Shown here piece by piece: positions 7,749-16,655 of a stretch of DNA of 30,178 bases. A program made the position numbers and the translations under genes. The notes below the pieces were generated by a model. It was not told the origin of the DNA. It did no database searches and saw only the letters and a list, made by a program, of their open reading frames with translations. Source of the DNA: JBOGWY01 sp050694015 (GTDB lineage Bacteria; Actinomycetota; CADDZG01; WHSQ01); assembly GCA_050694015.1 (NCBI GenBank), contig JBOGWY010000087.1, positions 1 through 30,178 of the forward strand, in the 5' to 3' direction. The first letter of the stretch is position 1, and every line of letters starts with the position of its first letter.

Positions 7749-7834
7749 TGGTGGGCGAGGGGGGATTTGAACCCCCACACCCTTGCGGGCACTGGCTCCT
7801 GAAGCCAGCGTGTCTGCCGTTCCACCACTCGCCC
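7749..7834 (-). tRNA. tRNA-Leu(CAG)
   Basis: An 86-base cloverleaf including an encoded 3' CCA. The acceptor stem is GGGCGAG/CTCGCCC with discriminator A. The anticodon stem is CTGGC/GCCAG around the loop TTCAGGA, giving anticodon CAG at 7801-7799. There is a long variable arm (TGCCCGCAAGGGT) and a T-arm GGGGGTTCAAATCCCCC. The long variable arm and CAG anticodon identify leucine. Confidence 0.97.
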
Positions 7835-8013
7835 AGAACTGTCCCCGGCGTTCGAGCCCCGGGGTTCGCCCAGGATAGAACGCCCGGCCACGCCTGAGAT
7901 TTCCGTGAGTGGGCATAATCGCCGCATTCTCGTGTAGTCGGTCCGGGCACGCCCGGCCCGAGTGTTGAAAAACGGCCCGGCGCCGCCGGTCCGTCAGGCA
8001 ATAAGGAGCACGC
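7835..8013 (+). promoter_or_regulatory. Leader/promoter region of the fhaA-pknB operon
   Basis: A 179-base divergent spacer between tRNA-Leu (minus) and fhaA (plus). A CATAAT box at 7914-7919 is a good -10 candidate for the plus-strand operon but no consensus -35 lies 16-18 bases before it. AAGGAG at 8003-8008 is the fhaA ribosome binding site. GC-rich self-complementary stretches (CCCCGG near 7852, CCGGGC near 7945) could form leader hairpins. Confidence 0.35.
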
Positions 8014-8787
8014 GTGGGCGTCGCCAGAAGCATCGAACAACGGCTCGAGGGCCTCGTGGAGGGATTCTTCGCCAAGGTCTTCCGCTCCGGTCTGCAACCC
8101 ATCGAGGTCGGGCGGCGGATCCTGCGCGAGATGGCCGAGGGCAAGACCGTCTCGGTCAACCGGGTCTACGTGCCCAACGAGTTCCGGGTCCTCATGGGTC
8201 CCGAGGACCACGCCCGGTTCGCGCAGATGGAGGCCGGTCTCGCCCGCGAGTTCACCGAGCTCGTGATCGAGGAAGCCAAGCAGAACCGGTGGAACCTCAT
8301 GGGACTTCCCCGCATCACCTTCGAGCAGGTCGATACGGGAAAGGGCGAGTTCAAGGTGGAAGCCTCGCTCTCCGCCGACGCCGACGTGCCGGGCCCTCGC
8401 GTCTCCACGCGTCAGTCGGCCGAACAGCAGGGCGCCGACGGCCGCGCGGTTCCGACCGACACCGCGGCGCGGATGGGTCTCGAGGGCACGGGGGCCGAGC
8501 TCGTCGTGCTCGACGAGTCGGGCAAGCCGAAAGACAAGATCTCGATAACCAAGACACCGGTGGTGATCGGCCGGCTGTCGACGAGCGACGTCGTGCTCGC
8601 CGACTCAAACGTGAGCCGCCGCCACGCGGAGCTTCGTAACGACGGCGATCGCTGGGTCATCGTCGATCTCGGCTCGACGAACGGTACCGTCGTCAACGGC
8701 AAGCTGGCGCGCGAGCACACCCTGAAGGACGGAGACAAGATCGGGTTCGGAACGAGCGAGTTGCAGTTCAAGACCGGGAGGAAGTGA
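8014..8787 (+). CDS. fhaA: FHA domain protein FhaA (DUF3662 plus FHA)
   Basis: A 257-residue cytoplasmic phosphothreonine reader of the PknA/PknB pathway, orthologous in order and architecture to mycobacterial FhaA. Residues 1-115 form the FhaA N-terminal domain (VARSIEQRLEGLVEGFF, then EFTELVIEEAKQNRWNLMG). A short acidic linker follows, and the FHA domain covers about 180-250 with the expected IGR, SNVSRRHAEL and DLGSTNGTVVNG motifs. The start is GTG at 8014 with AAGGAG six bases upstream. The linker is much shorter than in mycobacteria, where a long low-complexity spacer is present. In mycobacteria FhaA binds the pseudokinase of MviN/MurJ; whether this holds here is not visible. Confidence 0.94.
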   Translation: MGVARSIEQRLEGLVEGFFAKVFRSGLQPIEVGRRILREMAEGKTVSVNRVYVPNEFRVLMGPEDHARFAQMEAGLAREFTELVIEEAKQNRWNLMGLPRITFEQVDTGKGEFKVEASLSADADVPGPRVSTRQSAEQQGADGRAVPTDTAARMGLEGTGAELVVLDESGKPKDKISITKTPVVIGRLSTSDVVLADSNVSRRHAELRNDGDRWVIVDLGSTNGTVVNGKLAREHTLKDGDKIGFGTSELQFKTGRK

Positions 8788-8797
8788 GGGTGTTCCG

Positions 8798-9253
8798 ATG
8801 CCCGAGCTAGTCCTGGACCTGATGAAGTTCGTGTTCCTCGCGATCCTCTACATCTTCATCGCGCGCGTCGTCCGTGCGATCTATCTCGAACCGAAGCAGT
8901 CCGACGTGCGGCCGTCGCGCGCGGCCCCCGCCCCGCCCAGCCAGCAGAGCCGCCGATCCAAGAAAGCTCCGAACAAGGCCGCGATCACGGAAGGACCTGC
9001 GAAGGGCAAGACACTCAACCTCGACGGCGAGATAACGATCGGTCGCAGCGATAAGTGCAGTCTCGTGCTCGACGATACGTATGTGTCGCAGATCCACGCC
9101 CGGCTGTTCTCACGCGGTGATTCGATAATGGTCGAGGATCTGGGTTCGACGAACGGCACATACGTCAACCGGCGTCGCATCACGGCGCCCGCGGAGCTGC
9201 GGCGCGGCGACCAGGTCAAGATCGGGAAGTCGGTCTTGGAGATGCGCAGATGA
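8798..9253 (+). CDS. fhaB: Membrane-anchored FHA domain protein FhaB
   Basis: A 151-residue protein with one N-terminal membrane helix (residues about 4-30, KFVFLAILYIFIARVVRAIY), a basic/proline linker, and a C-terminal FHA domain (about 78-150) with IGRSDKCSLVLDD, SQIHARL and DLGSTNGTYVN. These residues bind phosphothreonine in the family. This is the FhaB/FipA architecture; FipA links Ser/Thr kinase signalling to divisome assembly in mycobacteria. It lies 10 bases after fhaA, and its stop overlaps the pstP start by four bases. Confidence 0.93.
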   Translation: MPELVLDLMKFVFLAILYIFIARVVRAIYLEPKQSDVRPSRAAPAPPSQQSRRSKKAPNKAAITEGPAKGKTLNLDGEITIGRSDKCSLVLDDTYVSQIHARLFSRGDSIMVEDLGSTNGTYVNRRRITAPAELRRGDQVKIGKSVLEMRR

Positions 9254-10554
9254 GGACGACCGTCGGTTACAAGAGCGACGTCGGGCAGGTCCGACAAGGT
9301 AACGAGGACTCGTTCCTCGTGCAGGAACCGTTCTTCGCGGTTGCCGACGGGATGGGTGGACACGTCGCGGGTGACATCGCGTCCCAGACCGCGATAGAGA
9401 CGATCGCCGGAGGCACGCAGGACGGGGCCACACGCGATCCATCGGTGCTCGAGGGCCTCATAAAGGCAGCCAACGGCGCGATCTGGGAGAAAGCGCAAGA
9501 TGACCCCGCGCTACACGGGATGGGGACCACGTGCACCCTCGTTCTCGTCGACGACTCTCAGGTCCACATCGGTCACGTCGGTGACTCCCGTGCCTACCTG
9601 TTCCGCGGTGGCGACCTCTCACAGTTGACCGAGGATCACACGCTCGTCGCGCGCATGGTCAAGGAAGGGCGATTGCAACCCGAGGAGGCCGAGCGCCATC
9701 CGCAGCGGAGCATCATCACGCGCACGCTCGGGGTCGATCCTGAGGTGCAGGTGGATACCAGCTCGCTTCCTGTTCAGGAGGGCGATCGCATCCTGATCTG
9801 TAGCGACGGGCTCACATCGATGATCGATGCCGGCGACATCTCGGACGTGCTGTCGAGCGTCGACGACCCGCAGCAAGCGGTCGACCGTCTCGTCGACCTT
9901 GCCAACGACGCCGGGGGCGAGGACAACGTCACCACCGTGATCATCGACTTCCATGAGGGTTCCTCCTCTTCGGCGGGCGCCTCGGTCGCGACGACCTTGC
10001 GAACGGAGGACCGTCGAACGACACAAGAGCAGGCGCGCGTCGACACTGCACCGGACGTGGACGCCGACGCCAACACCCGCGCCGTGGACGTACGCGAGGT
10101 GGAGGAGCAACTCACCGTTCCGCGCGCCGAGCATGCACCGGTTGCTCCGGTGGGGCGCGCGATCGTGGCTCCCAAGAAAAGGTCGGCCTGGCGACCGGTG
10201 ATATCGCTCCTGTTGATCGTCGCCGTACTCGCGATCGGGGGATACATCTTCTTCCGCTATGTCGTGGTCGCTAACTCGTACTTCGTCGGTGCGACCGACG
10301 CCGGCAGGGTGGCGATCTACCAAGGCCTACCGGAGGACGTGATGGGTGTGAGCTTCCAGGAGCAAGAGGAAGTAACTACCGTCAGGGTCGACGAGCTGCC
10401 CATCTTCCTCCAAGAAGATGTGGAGAACGGGATCGAGGCGGAGTCCCTGGGCGATGCGCGGCAGACGGTTACGAACCTCGAACAACGCGCACGCGACGAG
10501 GAGTTCCAAGACCGCGCCCGTGACAAGAAAGAAAAGGGTTCCAACAACACATGA
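9250..10554 (+). CDS. pstP: PP2C-family Ser/Thr phosphatase PstP
   Basis: A 434-residue membrane phosphatase that reverses PknA/PknB phosphorylation. The catalytic domain (1-235) has all metal-binding acids: GNEDSF (Asp20), VADGMGGH (Asp33), GDSRAY (Asp112), CSDGLTSM (Asp186) and GGEDNVTTVI (Asp225). A roughly 75-residue polar juxtamembrane linker is followed by one membrane helix (about 316-338). An extracellular domain of about 95 residues has the PstP-type segment YFVGATDAGRVAIYQG. The start overlaps the fhaB stop, and its own stop overlaps the next gene (ATGA). Length and topology fit the actinobacterial PstP family. Confidence 0.95.
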   Translation: MRTTVGYKSDVGQVRQGNEDSFLVQEPFFAVADGMGGHVAGDIASQTAIETIAGGTQDGATRDPSVLEGLIKAANGAIWEKAQDDPALHGMGTTCTLVLVDDSQVHIGHVGDSRAYLFRGGDLSQLTEDHTLVARMVKEGRLQPEEAERHPQRSIITRTLGVDPEVQVDTSSLPVQEGDRILICSDGLTSMIDAGDISDVLSSVDDPQQAVDRLVDLANDAGGEDNVTTVIIDFHEGSSSSAGASVATTLRTEDRRTTQEQARVDTAPDVDADANTRAVDVREVEEQLTVPRAEHAPVAPVGRAIVAPKKRSAWRPVISLLLIVAVLAIGGYIFFRYVVVANSYFVGATDAGRVAIYQGLPEDVMGVSFQEQEEVTTVRVDELPIFLQEDVENGIEAESLGDARQTVTNLEQRARDEEFQDRARDKKEKGSNNT

Positions 10555-11888
10555 GCATGTCTGCGTCGTTCCGGCGCAACAAGGAACTCTCGCTGCTGAT
10601 CCTCGTGCTCATCCTGGGGGCAGGTGCACTCGCCCTGGCTGCGCTCGCCCGCAGCGAGGACGCCATCGGGACCGCGATCCCGTTCATGGTCCTGTTGACC
10701 GTGTTCTACATAGGGACGCACCTCGTGATGCGGCGCAGCGCGCCGCAGGCCGATCCGCTCGTCCTGCCGCTCGCGGCGATCCTGAACGCGCTCGGCCTCG
10801 CCGCGATCTACCGCCTTGAGCCCGAGAAGCTCGGGCCGGCACAGGTCACGTGGACGCTGGTCGGACTCGGGTTCTTCGTCGGCACGCTGCTGCTCGTGCG
10901 CGACTACACGGCCCTGTCCCGCTACAAGTACCTGCTCGGTTTCGCCGGCGTCGGCCTGTTGCTGCTGCCGCTCGCGCCCGGCATCGGCCGCACCGTGAAC
11001 GGAGCGCGCCTGTGGGTCGGATTCGGCGGGTACTTCCAGTTCCAACCGGGAGAGCTCGCGAAGATCTGCCTCGTCATCTTCTTCGCCGCGTACCTCGCGG
11101 AGCGCAAAGAGCTCCTATCGATCGCGCCGCGCCGGCTCCTCGGTCTCCATTTCCCCGACGTGAAGCATTTCGGGCCGCTGCTCGTGATGTGGGGCCTGTC
11201 GCTGGCGGTCATGTTCTTCGAACGAGACCTCGGCTCGAGTCTGTTGTTCTTCTCGATCTTCCTCGTGATGCTTTACGTCGCGACCGCACGGTTCGTCTAT
11301 GTCGCGATCGGGAGTCTGCTGTTCCTCGTCGGTGCATACGTCGGCTACCAGCGGTTCGACCACGTTCAGGATCGAGTGAGCGTCTGGCTCGACGTGTTCA
11401 ACCCGAGGTTCATCCAGGACGAGGGTTATCAACTCGCGCAGTCGTTGTTCGCGCTGGCACAGGGCGGCCTGTTCGGCACGGGCCTTGGTCGTGGACGCCC
11501 CGACCTGATCCCCGCGGCGCACACCGACTTCATCTTTTCGGTGATCGGTGAGGAGATGGGCCTCATGGGAACCGCCGGCGTACTGCTCTGCTTCATGCTG
11601 ATCGTCGCGCGGGGACTCCGGATCTCTCTGACGGCGCGCGACGACTTCGGGCAACTCCTGATCGCCGGACTGATCGGCATCTTCGCGATCCAGACGATCA
11701 TCATCATCGGCGGGGTCACGAGGCTGATGCCGCTGACCGGCATCACCCTGCCGTTCATGTCCTACGGTGGCTCCAGCCTGCTCTCGAACTTCATGCTGCT
11801 CGCGTTGGTCGTCCGCGTGTCGGACCAGACCGCGCGGGCCCCCGACCCCGCCATGACGGGCGAGATCCTGATCGGGGGGAGACACTGA
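10551..11888 (+). CDS. rodA: SEDS-family peptidoglycan glycosyltransferase (RodA/FtsW)
   Basis: A 445-residue polytopic membrane protein with about ten to twelve hydrophobic helices. SEDS signatures are present: FQPGELAKICLVIFFAAYLA, MFFERDLGSSLLFF, GGLFGTGLGRGRPDLIPAAHTDFIFSVIGEE and the C-terminal LPFMSYGGSSLLSNF. The family polymerises glycan strands from lipid II with a cognate class B PBP, here encoded immediately downstream. The position between pstP and pbpA matches mycobacterial rodA. The first ATG (10551) overlaps the pstP stop; a second ATG at 10557 is possible. The stop codon shares a base with the pbpA ATG (TGATG). Confidence 0.95.
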   Translation: MSMSASFRRNKELSLLILVLILGAGALALAALARSEDAIGTAIPFMVLLTVFYIGTHLVMRRSAPQADPLVLPLAAILNALGLAAIYRLEPEKLGPAQVTWTLVGLGFFVGTLLLVRDYTALSRYKYLLGFAGVGLLLLPLAPGIGRTVNGARLWVGFGGYFQFQPGELAKICLVIFFAAYLAERKELLSIAPRRLLGLHFPDVKHFGPLLVMWGLSLAVMFFERDLGSSLLFFSIFLVMLYVATARFVYVAIGSLLFLVGAYVGYQRFDHVQDRVSVWLDVFNPRFIQDEGYQLAQSLFALAQGGLFGTGLGRGRPDLIPAAHTDFIFSVIGEEMGLMGTAGVLLCFMLIVARGLRISLTARDDFGQLLIAGLIGIFAIQTIIIIGGVTRLMPLTGITLPFMSYGGSSLLSNFMLLALVVRVSDQTARAPDPAMTGEILIGGRH

Positions 11889-13366
11889 TGGAACGGCAGA
11901 TCCGGCGCATGGGCACGGGGCTCGTCATCGCGTTCCTGATCGTGTTCGCACAGCTGAACTACGTCCAGTTCTTCGCCGCGGAACGCATCGCAGGTAACCA
12001 AGCCAACCGTCGCGCGATCATCCGCGAGTACTCGATCAAACGCGGCGACATCCTTGCGTTGACCGGTATCCCGCTCGCGACGAGCGTGCGCGTCAACGAT
12101 CCCGACGACCCGCTGAGGTACCTGCGGACGTATCCGGAGGGCGACCTCTTCGGGCACGTCACAGGGCACTACTCGCTCCTCTACGGGACCTCACGCATCG
12201 AGGCCGCGTACAACGACGCGCTGCTCGGCGACTCGGGTGTGGTCTCGATCCAGGACATCCAGGACCGCTTCACCAACTCGGAGGAGGCGGGCGATCGCGT
12301 CCGCGTAACGATCCACCCGCGCCTGCAAGAAGTAGCCCGGGCCGAGCTCGGCGCGAATCGGGGCGCCGTGGTCGCGCTCGATCCGAACACCGGCGAGGTC
12401 CGCGCGATGTGGAGCAATCCTCCTTACGATCCGAGCCGCCTCGCGTCGCATTCGGGCCGGGAGCAGCGGGACGCGTGGAACGACTTGAACCCGAAGTCGC
12501 CCTTGACACCCCTTCTGTCGATCGCAACGTCGCGCGGCTATCCACCCGGTTCGACGTTCAAGGTGGTCACCGCCGCGGCTGCGCTCGAGTCCGGCCGTTA
12601 CACGCCGACGAGTCGCTTCCCCGACCCCGCGCGGCTCGAGCTACCGCAGACCGATCGCACGTTGACGAACTTCACGAACACCGCCTGCACGGGAACCGGG
12701 TCGATCGATCTGTTCCACGCGCTCCAGATCTCGTGCGACACGACCTTCGCCAAGATCGGGCTCGAGATCCACGGCGAGATCCACGAGATGGCGACCAGCC
12801 TCGGATTCAACGACACGATCCCGTTCGACGTCGGGACCGAGGCCAGCAGCTTCCCCGAGATCGGCGACGACGCCCAGCCGGCGCGGGCATACGCGGGGAT
12901 CGGCCAGCAGGATGTCGTGGCGACCCCGCTGCAGATGGCGCTCGTTGCCGCCGGCATCGCGAACGACGGCGACGTTCCTCGCCCCCGGCTGGTGCGCGAG
13001 ATCATCGACAACTCGGGGGGCATCGTCGAACGGTTCCCGCCCGAGACGCTCTCCGAAGCGATGACGACGGAGACTGCCGAACAGGTCACCGCCATGATGG
13101 TCGCCGCGGTCGAGGCGGGCACCGGTACCGCCGCGCAGATCCCCGGCGTTCCGGTCGCGGGCAAGACGGGAACCGCGCAGACCGTAGAGGGCCAGGATCC
13201 GCACACGTGGTTCATCTGTTTCGCACCCGCGGACGATCCGCAACTCGTCGTGGCGGTGATCGTCGAGCACGGGGGTGAGCTCGGCTCGGAAGCGACCGGT
13301 GGCGCGGTCGCGGCCCCGATCGCGAAGGCCCTGCTCGAGGCCGATCGCGCGATCCGACGATGGTAG
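11888..13366 (+). CDS. pbpA: Class B penicillin-binding protein PbpA (transpeptidase)
   Basis: A 492-residue D,D-transpeptidase anchored by one N-terminal helix (about 12-30). A dimerisation or pedestal region is followed by the penicillin-binding domain. The catalytic SxxK is Ser222-Thr-Phe-Lys225 (GSTFK), the second motif is Ser282-Cys-Asp284 rather than the textbook S-x-N, and the third is Lys426-Thr-Gly428 in AGKTGTAQT. Family features YDPS and GIGQQDVVATPLQMA are present. It overlaps pknA by seven bases and follows rodA directly, the usual SEDS-bPBP pairing. Length matches mycobacterial PbpA closely. The role is septal or elongation cross-linking. Confidence 0.95.
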   Translation: MERQIRRMGTGLVIAFLIVFAQLNYVQFFAAERIAGNQANRRAIIREYSIKRGDILALTGIPLATSVRVNDPDDPLRYLRTYPEGDLFGHVTGHYSLLYGTSRIEAAYNDALLGDSGVVSIQDIQDRFTNSEEAGDRVRVTIHPRLQEVARAELGANRGAVVALDPNTGEVRAMWSNPPYDPSRLASHSGREQRDAWNDLNPKSPLTPLLSIATSRGYPPGSTFKVVTAAAALESGRYTPTSRFPDPARLELPQTDRTLTNFTNTACTGTGSIDLFHALQISCDTTFAKIGLEIHGEIHEMATSLGFNDTIPFDVGTEASSFPEIGDDAQPARAYAGIGQQDVVATPLQMALVAAGIANDGDVPRPRLVREIIDNSGGIVERFPPETLSEAMTTETAEQVTAMMVAAVEAGTGTAAQIPGVPVAGKTGTAQTVEGQDPHTWFICFAPADDPQLVVAVIVEHGGELGSEATGGAVAAPIAKALLEADRAIRRW

Positions 13367-14727
13367 GAGCCTCGAAACTCTCCGACCGCTACATCCTTGA
13401 CGAACGTCTCGCCGTCGGAGGGATGGGAGCCGTGTGGGTCGCCACCGACGAACGGCTGGGCCGACGCGTCGCGATCAAGCTTCTGAAGGAAGACCTCTCT
13501 GAAGACCCGCGCTTCATCGAGCGCTTCCGCCGCGAGGCCCGCGCCGCGGGCGCCCTGTCGCACCCGAGCGTGGCCCGGGTGTTCGACTACGGCGAGGACG
13601 CCGGACGTCACTACATCGTTATGGAACTTGCCGACGGCCGCGACCTCGCCCGCGTGCTGCGCGAGGGGGGAGCCCTACCTCCGGAGCGCGCCGCGCACAT
13701 CGGGGCCCAGATCGCCGACGCGCTCTCTCACGCGCATGCGGCCGGTTTGGTGCATCGCGATGTCAAGCCGGCCAACGTCATCGTCGGCGACGGCGACCGC
13801 GTCAAGGTCACCGACTTCGGGATCGCCCGTGCGGCCGGGGATGCGACGCTCACCGCGACGGGTTCCGTGCTCGGCACGGCGCACTACATCTCACCCGAGC
13901 AGGCATCGGGCACGCACGTCGGACCGGCCTCGGACATCTACTCCTTCGGGATAGTGCTCTACGAGATGCTCACCGGCGCGCTGCCCTTCACCGGCGACTC
14001 CGCGCTCGGAGTTGCGATGCGCCACGTCAACGACGAGGTACCTGCGCCGAGCGCGCTGAACCCGAACATCCCGCCCGCGTTTGACAGGATCGTCTCGACC
14101 GCAACACAGAAGGACCCGCACGCGCGGTTCCCCGATAGCGCGTCGCTGGCCGCGGTGCTGCGCGGCACGACGATGCCGGCCACCGCGGAGCGCGGCGACA
14201 CGGAAACGATGCCGCCCGAGCCGTGGCCGTTCCCCGCGCATCCGTCGCGCTGGGATCCGGCCCGCTTGGGAAAGATCGTTCTAGGGATCTTCGTGCTGCT
14301 CGTCCTGATCGCGGCCGCGCTCGTCGCCTACCGCCTCGCGTCGAACGCGGAGCAAGCGCGCGAACGCCGCGAGCGCCGGGCCGCTGCCGAGGAAACTGAG
14401 GAAAGTGCCGGCATCGTGCTCGCGAACTATGTAGGGGTGCCGTATCAGGAGGCCGAGGCAGAGCTCGAAGAGCAGGGTTTCGTCGTCCAAGTGTCTGACT
14501 CACCGAGCGGAACTGATCTTCCCGATGGAGTCGTGTGGGCCCAAGATCCCGAGGCCGGTGACACCGCGGAGGAAGGGGAGACCGTTACCCTCTTCGTGAG
14601 CACCGGAGCGCCTCCCTCAGAAACGACCGGTGACGAGGGCGAGGGGGACGACGACGACAGCGGCCCCGGAAATTCCGAGGACGCTCCCGGCAAAGGCAAG
14701 AAAGACAAAGAAGAGAAGGACGACTAG
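13360..14727 (+). CDS. pknA: Ser/Thr protein kinase, PknA position, with one PASTA domain
   Basis: A 455-residue membrane kinase. The cytoplasmic Hanks-type domain has the glycine loop AVGGMGAVWVA, Lys40, Glu59, HRDVKPANV (Asp134), DFG (Asp152), a Thr-rich activation loop (ATLTATGSVLGT) and SPEQ. A membrane helix lies at about 303-326, followed by an Arg/Glu-rich segment and one extracellular PASTA repeat (about 350-417, VGVPYQEAEAELEEQGF to VTLFVSTG). The tail is extremely acidic and then Lys-rich. Mycobacterial PknA lacks PASTA, so this copy differs from the textbook arrangement while keeping its position between pbpA and pknB. ATG at 13360 overlaps pbpA. Confidence 0.94.
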   Translation: MVGASKLSDRYILDERLAVGGMGAVWVATDERLGRRVAIKLLKEDLSEDPRFIERFRREARAAGALSHPSVARVFDYGEDAGRHYIVMELADGRDLARVLREGGALPPERAAHIGAQIADALSHAHAAGLVHRDVKPANVIVGDGDRVKVTDFGIARAAGDATLTATGSVLGTAHYISPEQASGTHVGPASDIYSFGIVLYEMLTGALPFTGDSALGVAMRHVNDEVPAPSALNPNIPPAFDRIVSTATQKDPHARFPDSASLAAVLRGTTMPATAERGDTETMPPEPWPFPAHPSRWDPARLGKIVLGIFVLLVLIAAALVAYRLASNAEQARERRERRAAAEETEESAGIVLANYVGVPYQEAEAELEEQGFVVQVSDSPSGTDLPDGVVWAQDPEAGDTAEEGETVTLFVSTGAPPSETTGDEGEGDDDDSGPGNSEDAPGKGKKDKEEKDD

Positions 14728-14730
14728 GAC

Positions 14731-16647
14731 TTGAGCGCGAGCGCAGTTACGTACGGCGGCCGCTACGAGGTGATCGAGCGCGTCGGCGTCGGCGGCATGG
14801 CCGAGGTCTATCGCGCGCGCGACGAGCTTCTCGGTCGCGAGGTGGCGGTCAAGGTCCTCAGCGAGCGGCTCTCCACCGATCGAGCCTTCGTCGAACGCTT
14901 CCGGCGTGAAGCCCAGGCCGCGGCGAACCTGAGCCACCCGAACATCGTCTCGTTGTACGACTACGGGACCGACGGCGACGCGAACTTCATCGTGATGGAG
15001 TACATCGACGGCAAGTCATTGGGTGAGGTCATCAACGACGAAGGCCCGTTGCTCCCCGAGCGCGCCGCCGAGGTCGCGGCCGACGTTGCGAAGGCATTGG
15101 AGCGCGCTCATAACGCCGGTCTTGTGCATCGCGACGTAAAGCCGAACAACATCATGTTGACGTCGTCGGGTCAGACGAAGGTCACGGACTTCGGCATCGT
15201 GCGAGCGCTCGGCAGCGAAGCCGAGCAACAGATGACACAGACCGGGATGGTGATCGGGACGGCGGCGTACCTGTCGCCCGAGCAAGCTCAGGGCAATCCC
15301 GTGGATGCGCGCTCCGACGTTTACTCCCTCGGCGTCGTGCTCTACGAGATGCTGACGGGCGAAACCGCGTTCTCCGGTGACACGCCGCTAGCGATCGCGT
15401 ACAAGCACGTGCGCGAGATGCCCGAACCGCCGTCGTCGGTGAATCCGGACGTGCCGTCGGAACTCGACGCCATCACGATGAAGTCGCTCGCGAAGAATCC
15501 CGATAACCGCTACGACAGCGCGGCGGAGATGCGCCAGGACCTCGAGCGCTTCCTCTCGGGTCAGGCGGTCACGGCGACGCCGTTGATGGACGCGACGGCC
15601 GTCGCTCCGGCGGCGGGACCTTCCACACAGGTGCTCCGTCCGACCGATATGTATGCCGCCGAGGAGCCCGAGAGCCGACGCGGGGCCTGGTACGTGCTCA
15701 TCGCGCTGTTGATCCTTGCGGTCTTCGGCCTCGTCGCATGGCTGCTCGCCAACAACCTCCTCGGCTCGGGTGACCTCGTACGCGTGCCGCGGGTGATCGG
15801 CCTCGAAGAGGAGGAGGCGATCACCGAACTCGAAGACGCCGGGTTCGAGGTGGACGTCGAACGCGCGCCGAGCCAGCGCGACGAACGCACCGTCTTCGAC
15901 CAGGACCCGAACCCGCGCCAGCGGCTCGAAGAAGGCGAGACGGTCACGATCTTCGTCTCCGAGGGGCCGCGGCAGGTCGAAGTTCCGGATGTGGTTGGGC
16001 TGCCTATCGCAGAAGCGCGCGCCGAGATACGCGCCGTCGGCCTGAAGGTCGGAGAGGTGGACGAAGAGACCAGCGAGACCGTCGATGAGGACAACGTCAT
16101 CCGGCAGTCGCCCGAGGCCGGCTTCGAGATCGACGCGGGGGACACGGTCGACCTCGTCGTCTCGACGGGCCCACCGCTCGTGACCGTGCCCGACGTCATC
16201 AACCAGAACCAGGAGTCGGCCGAGGCCGAGATCACCGGAGCGGGACTCGAGGTCGTGGTGGAGACCGCTCCGAGCGACGACATCGAAGAAGGCTTGGTGA
16301 TCAGCCAGGATCCCGGTCCCGGAACCGAGGTCGAGCCCGGCGACACAGTGGTGATCCTCGTTTCGGAAGGGCCGGAAGAACGAGAGATGCCCGACGTGAG
16401 AGGTGAGAACGGAGACGATGCCGAGGCGTTCCTCGAATCCGACTACGGCCTCGACGTGTCGCAGGAAGAAGTCGCTTGTGCTGGCGCGGTCCCGCCGGGC
16501 ACCGTCTGCGATCAGGATCCCGACCCGGGGACGCCGGTGGTCGAGGGCGACTCCGCGACTCTCTACGTGCAGACCGGGGACTCGTCGACCGGTTCCGGCG
16601 TCGGTGTCGGTGTCGCGGTGCTGTTCGTCTTCTCCGGCTGGGCCTAG
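14731..16647 (+). CDS. pknB: PASTA-domain Ser/Thr protein kinase PknB
   Basis: A 638-residue membrane kinase that senses muropeptide or lipid II through extracellular PASTA repeats and controls wall synthesis and division. The kinase domain spans about 12-272: GVGGMAEVY, Lys41, Glu60, HRDVKPNN (Asp135), DFG (Asp153) and activation-loop Thr169/Thr171 in MTQTGMVIGT, the PknB autophosphorylation pattern. One membrane helix (about 319-342) is followed by four PASTA repeats (about 349-413, 414-481, 482-549, 550-617). The fourth carries two Cys (VACAGAVPPGTVC) that could form a disulfide. The protein ends in a short hydrophobic tail (GVGVAVLFVFSGWA). Start is TTG at 14731, three bases after pknA. 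Confidence 0.95.
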   Translation: MSASAVTYGGRYEVIERVGVGGMAEVYRARDELLGREVAVKVLSERLSTDRAFVERFRREAQAAANLSHPNIVSLYDYGTDGDANFIVMEYIDGKSLGEVINDEGPLLPERAAEVAADVAKALERAHNAGLVHRDVKPNNIMLTSSGQTKVTDFGIVRALGSEAEQQMTQTGMVIGTAAYLSPEQAQGNPVDARSDVYSLGVVLYEMLTGETAFSGDTPLAIAYKHVREMPEPPSSVNPDVPSELDAITMKSLAKNPDNRYDSAAEMRQDLERFLSGQAVTATPLMDATAVAPAAGPSTQVLRPTDMYAAEEPESRRGAWYVLIALLILAVFGLVAWLLANNLLGSGDLVRVPRVIGLEEEEAITELEDAGFEVDVERAPSQRDERTVFDQDPNPRQRLEEGETVTIFVSEGPRQVEVPDVVGLPIAEARAEIRAVGLKVGEVDEETSETVDEDNVIRQSPEAGFEIDAGDTVDLVVSTGPPLVTVPDVINQNQESAEAEITGAGLEVVVETAPSDDIEEGLVISQDPGPGTEVEPGDTVVILVSEGPEEREMPDVRGENGDDAEAFLESDYGLDVSQEEVACAGAVPPGTVCDQDPDPGTPVVEGDSATLYVQTGDSSTGSGVGVGVAVLFVFSGWA

Positions 16648-16655
16648 ACCTTCTC

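Noticed and set aside
12598..13611. 337-codon minus-strand frame across pbpA and pknA
   Set aside because: It is rich in Ser/Ala/Pro with no motif, and opposes pbpA and pknA, which carry intact catalytic motifs.
8014..16647. The FHA-PP2C-RodA-PbpA-PknA-PknB operon as a new system
   Set aside because: The order matches the well-known mycobacterial and streptomycete cluster; only details such as the PASTA repeat in the first kinase are unusual.
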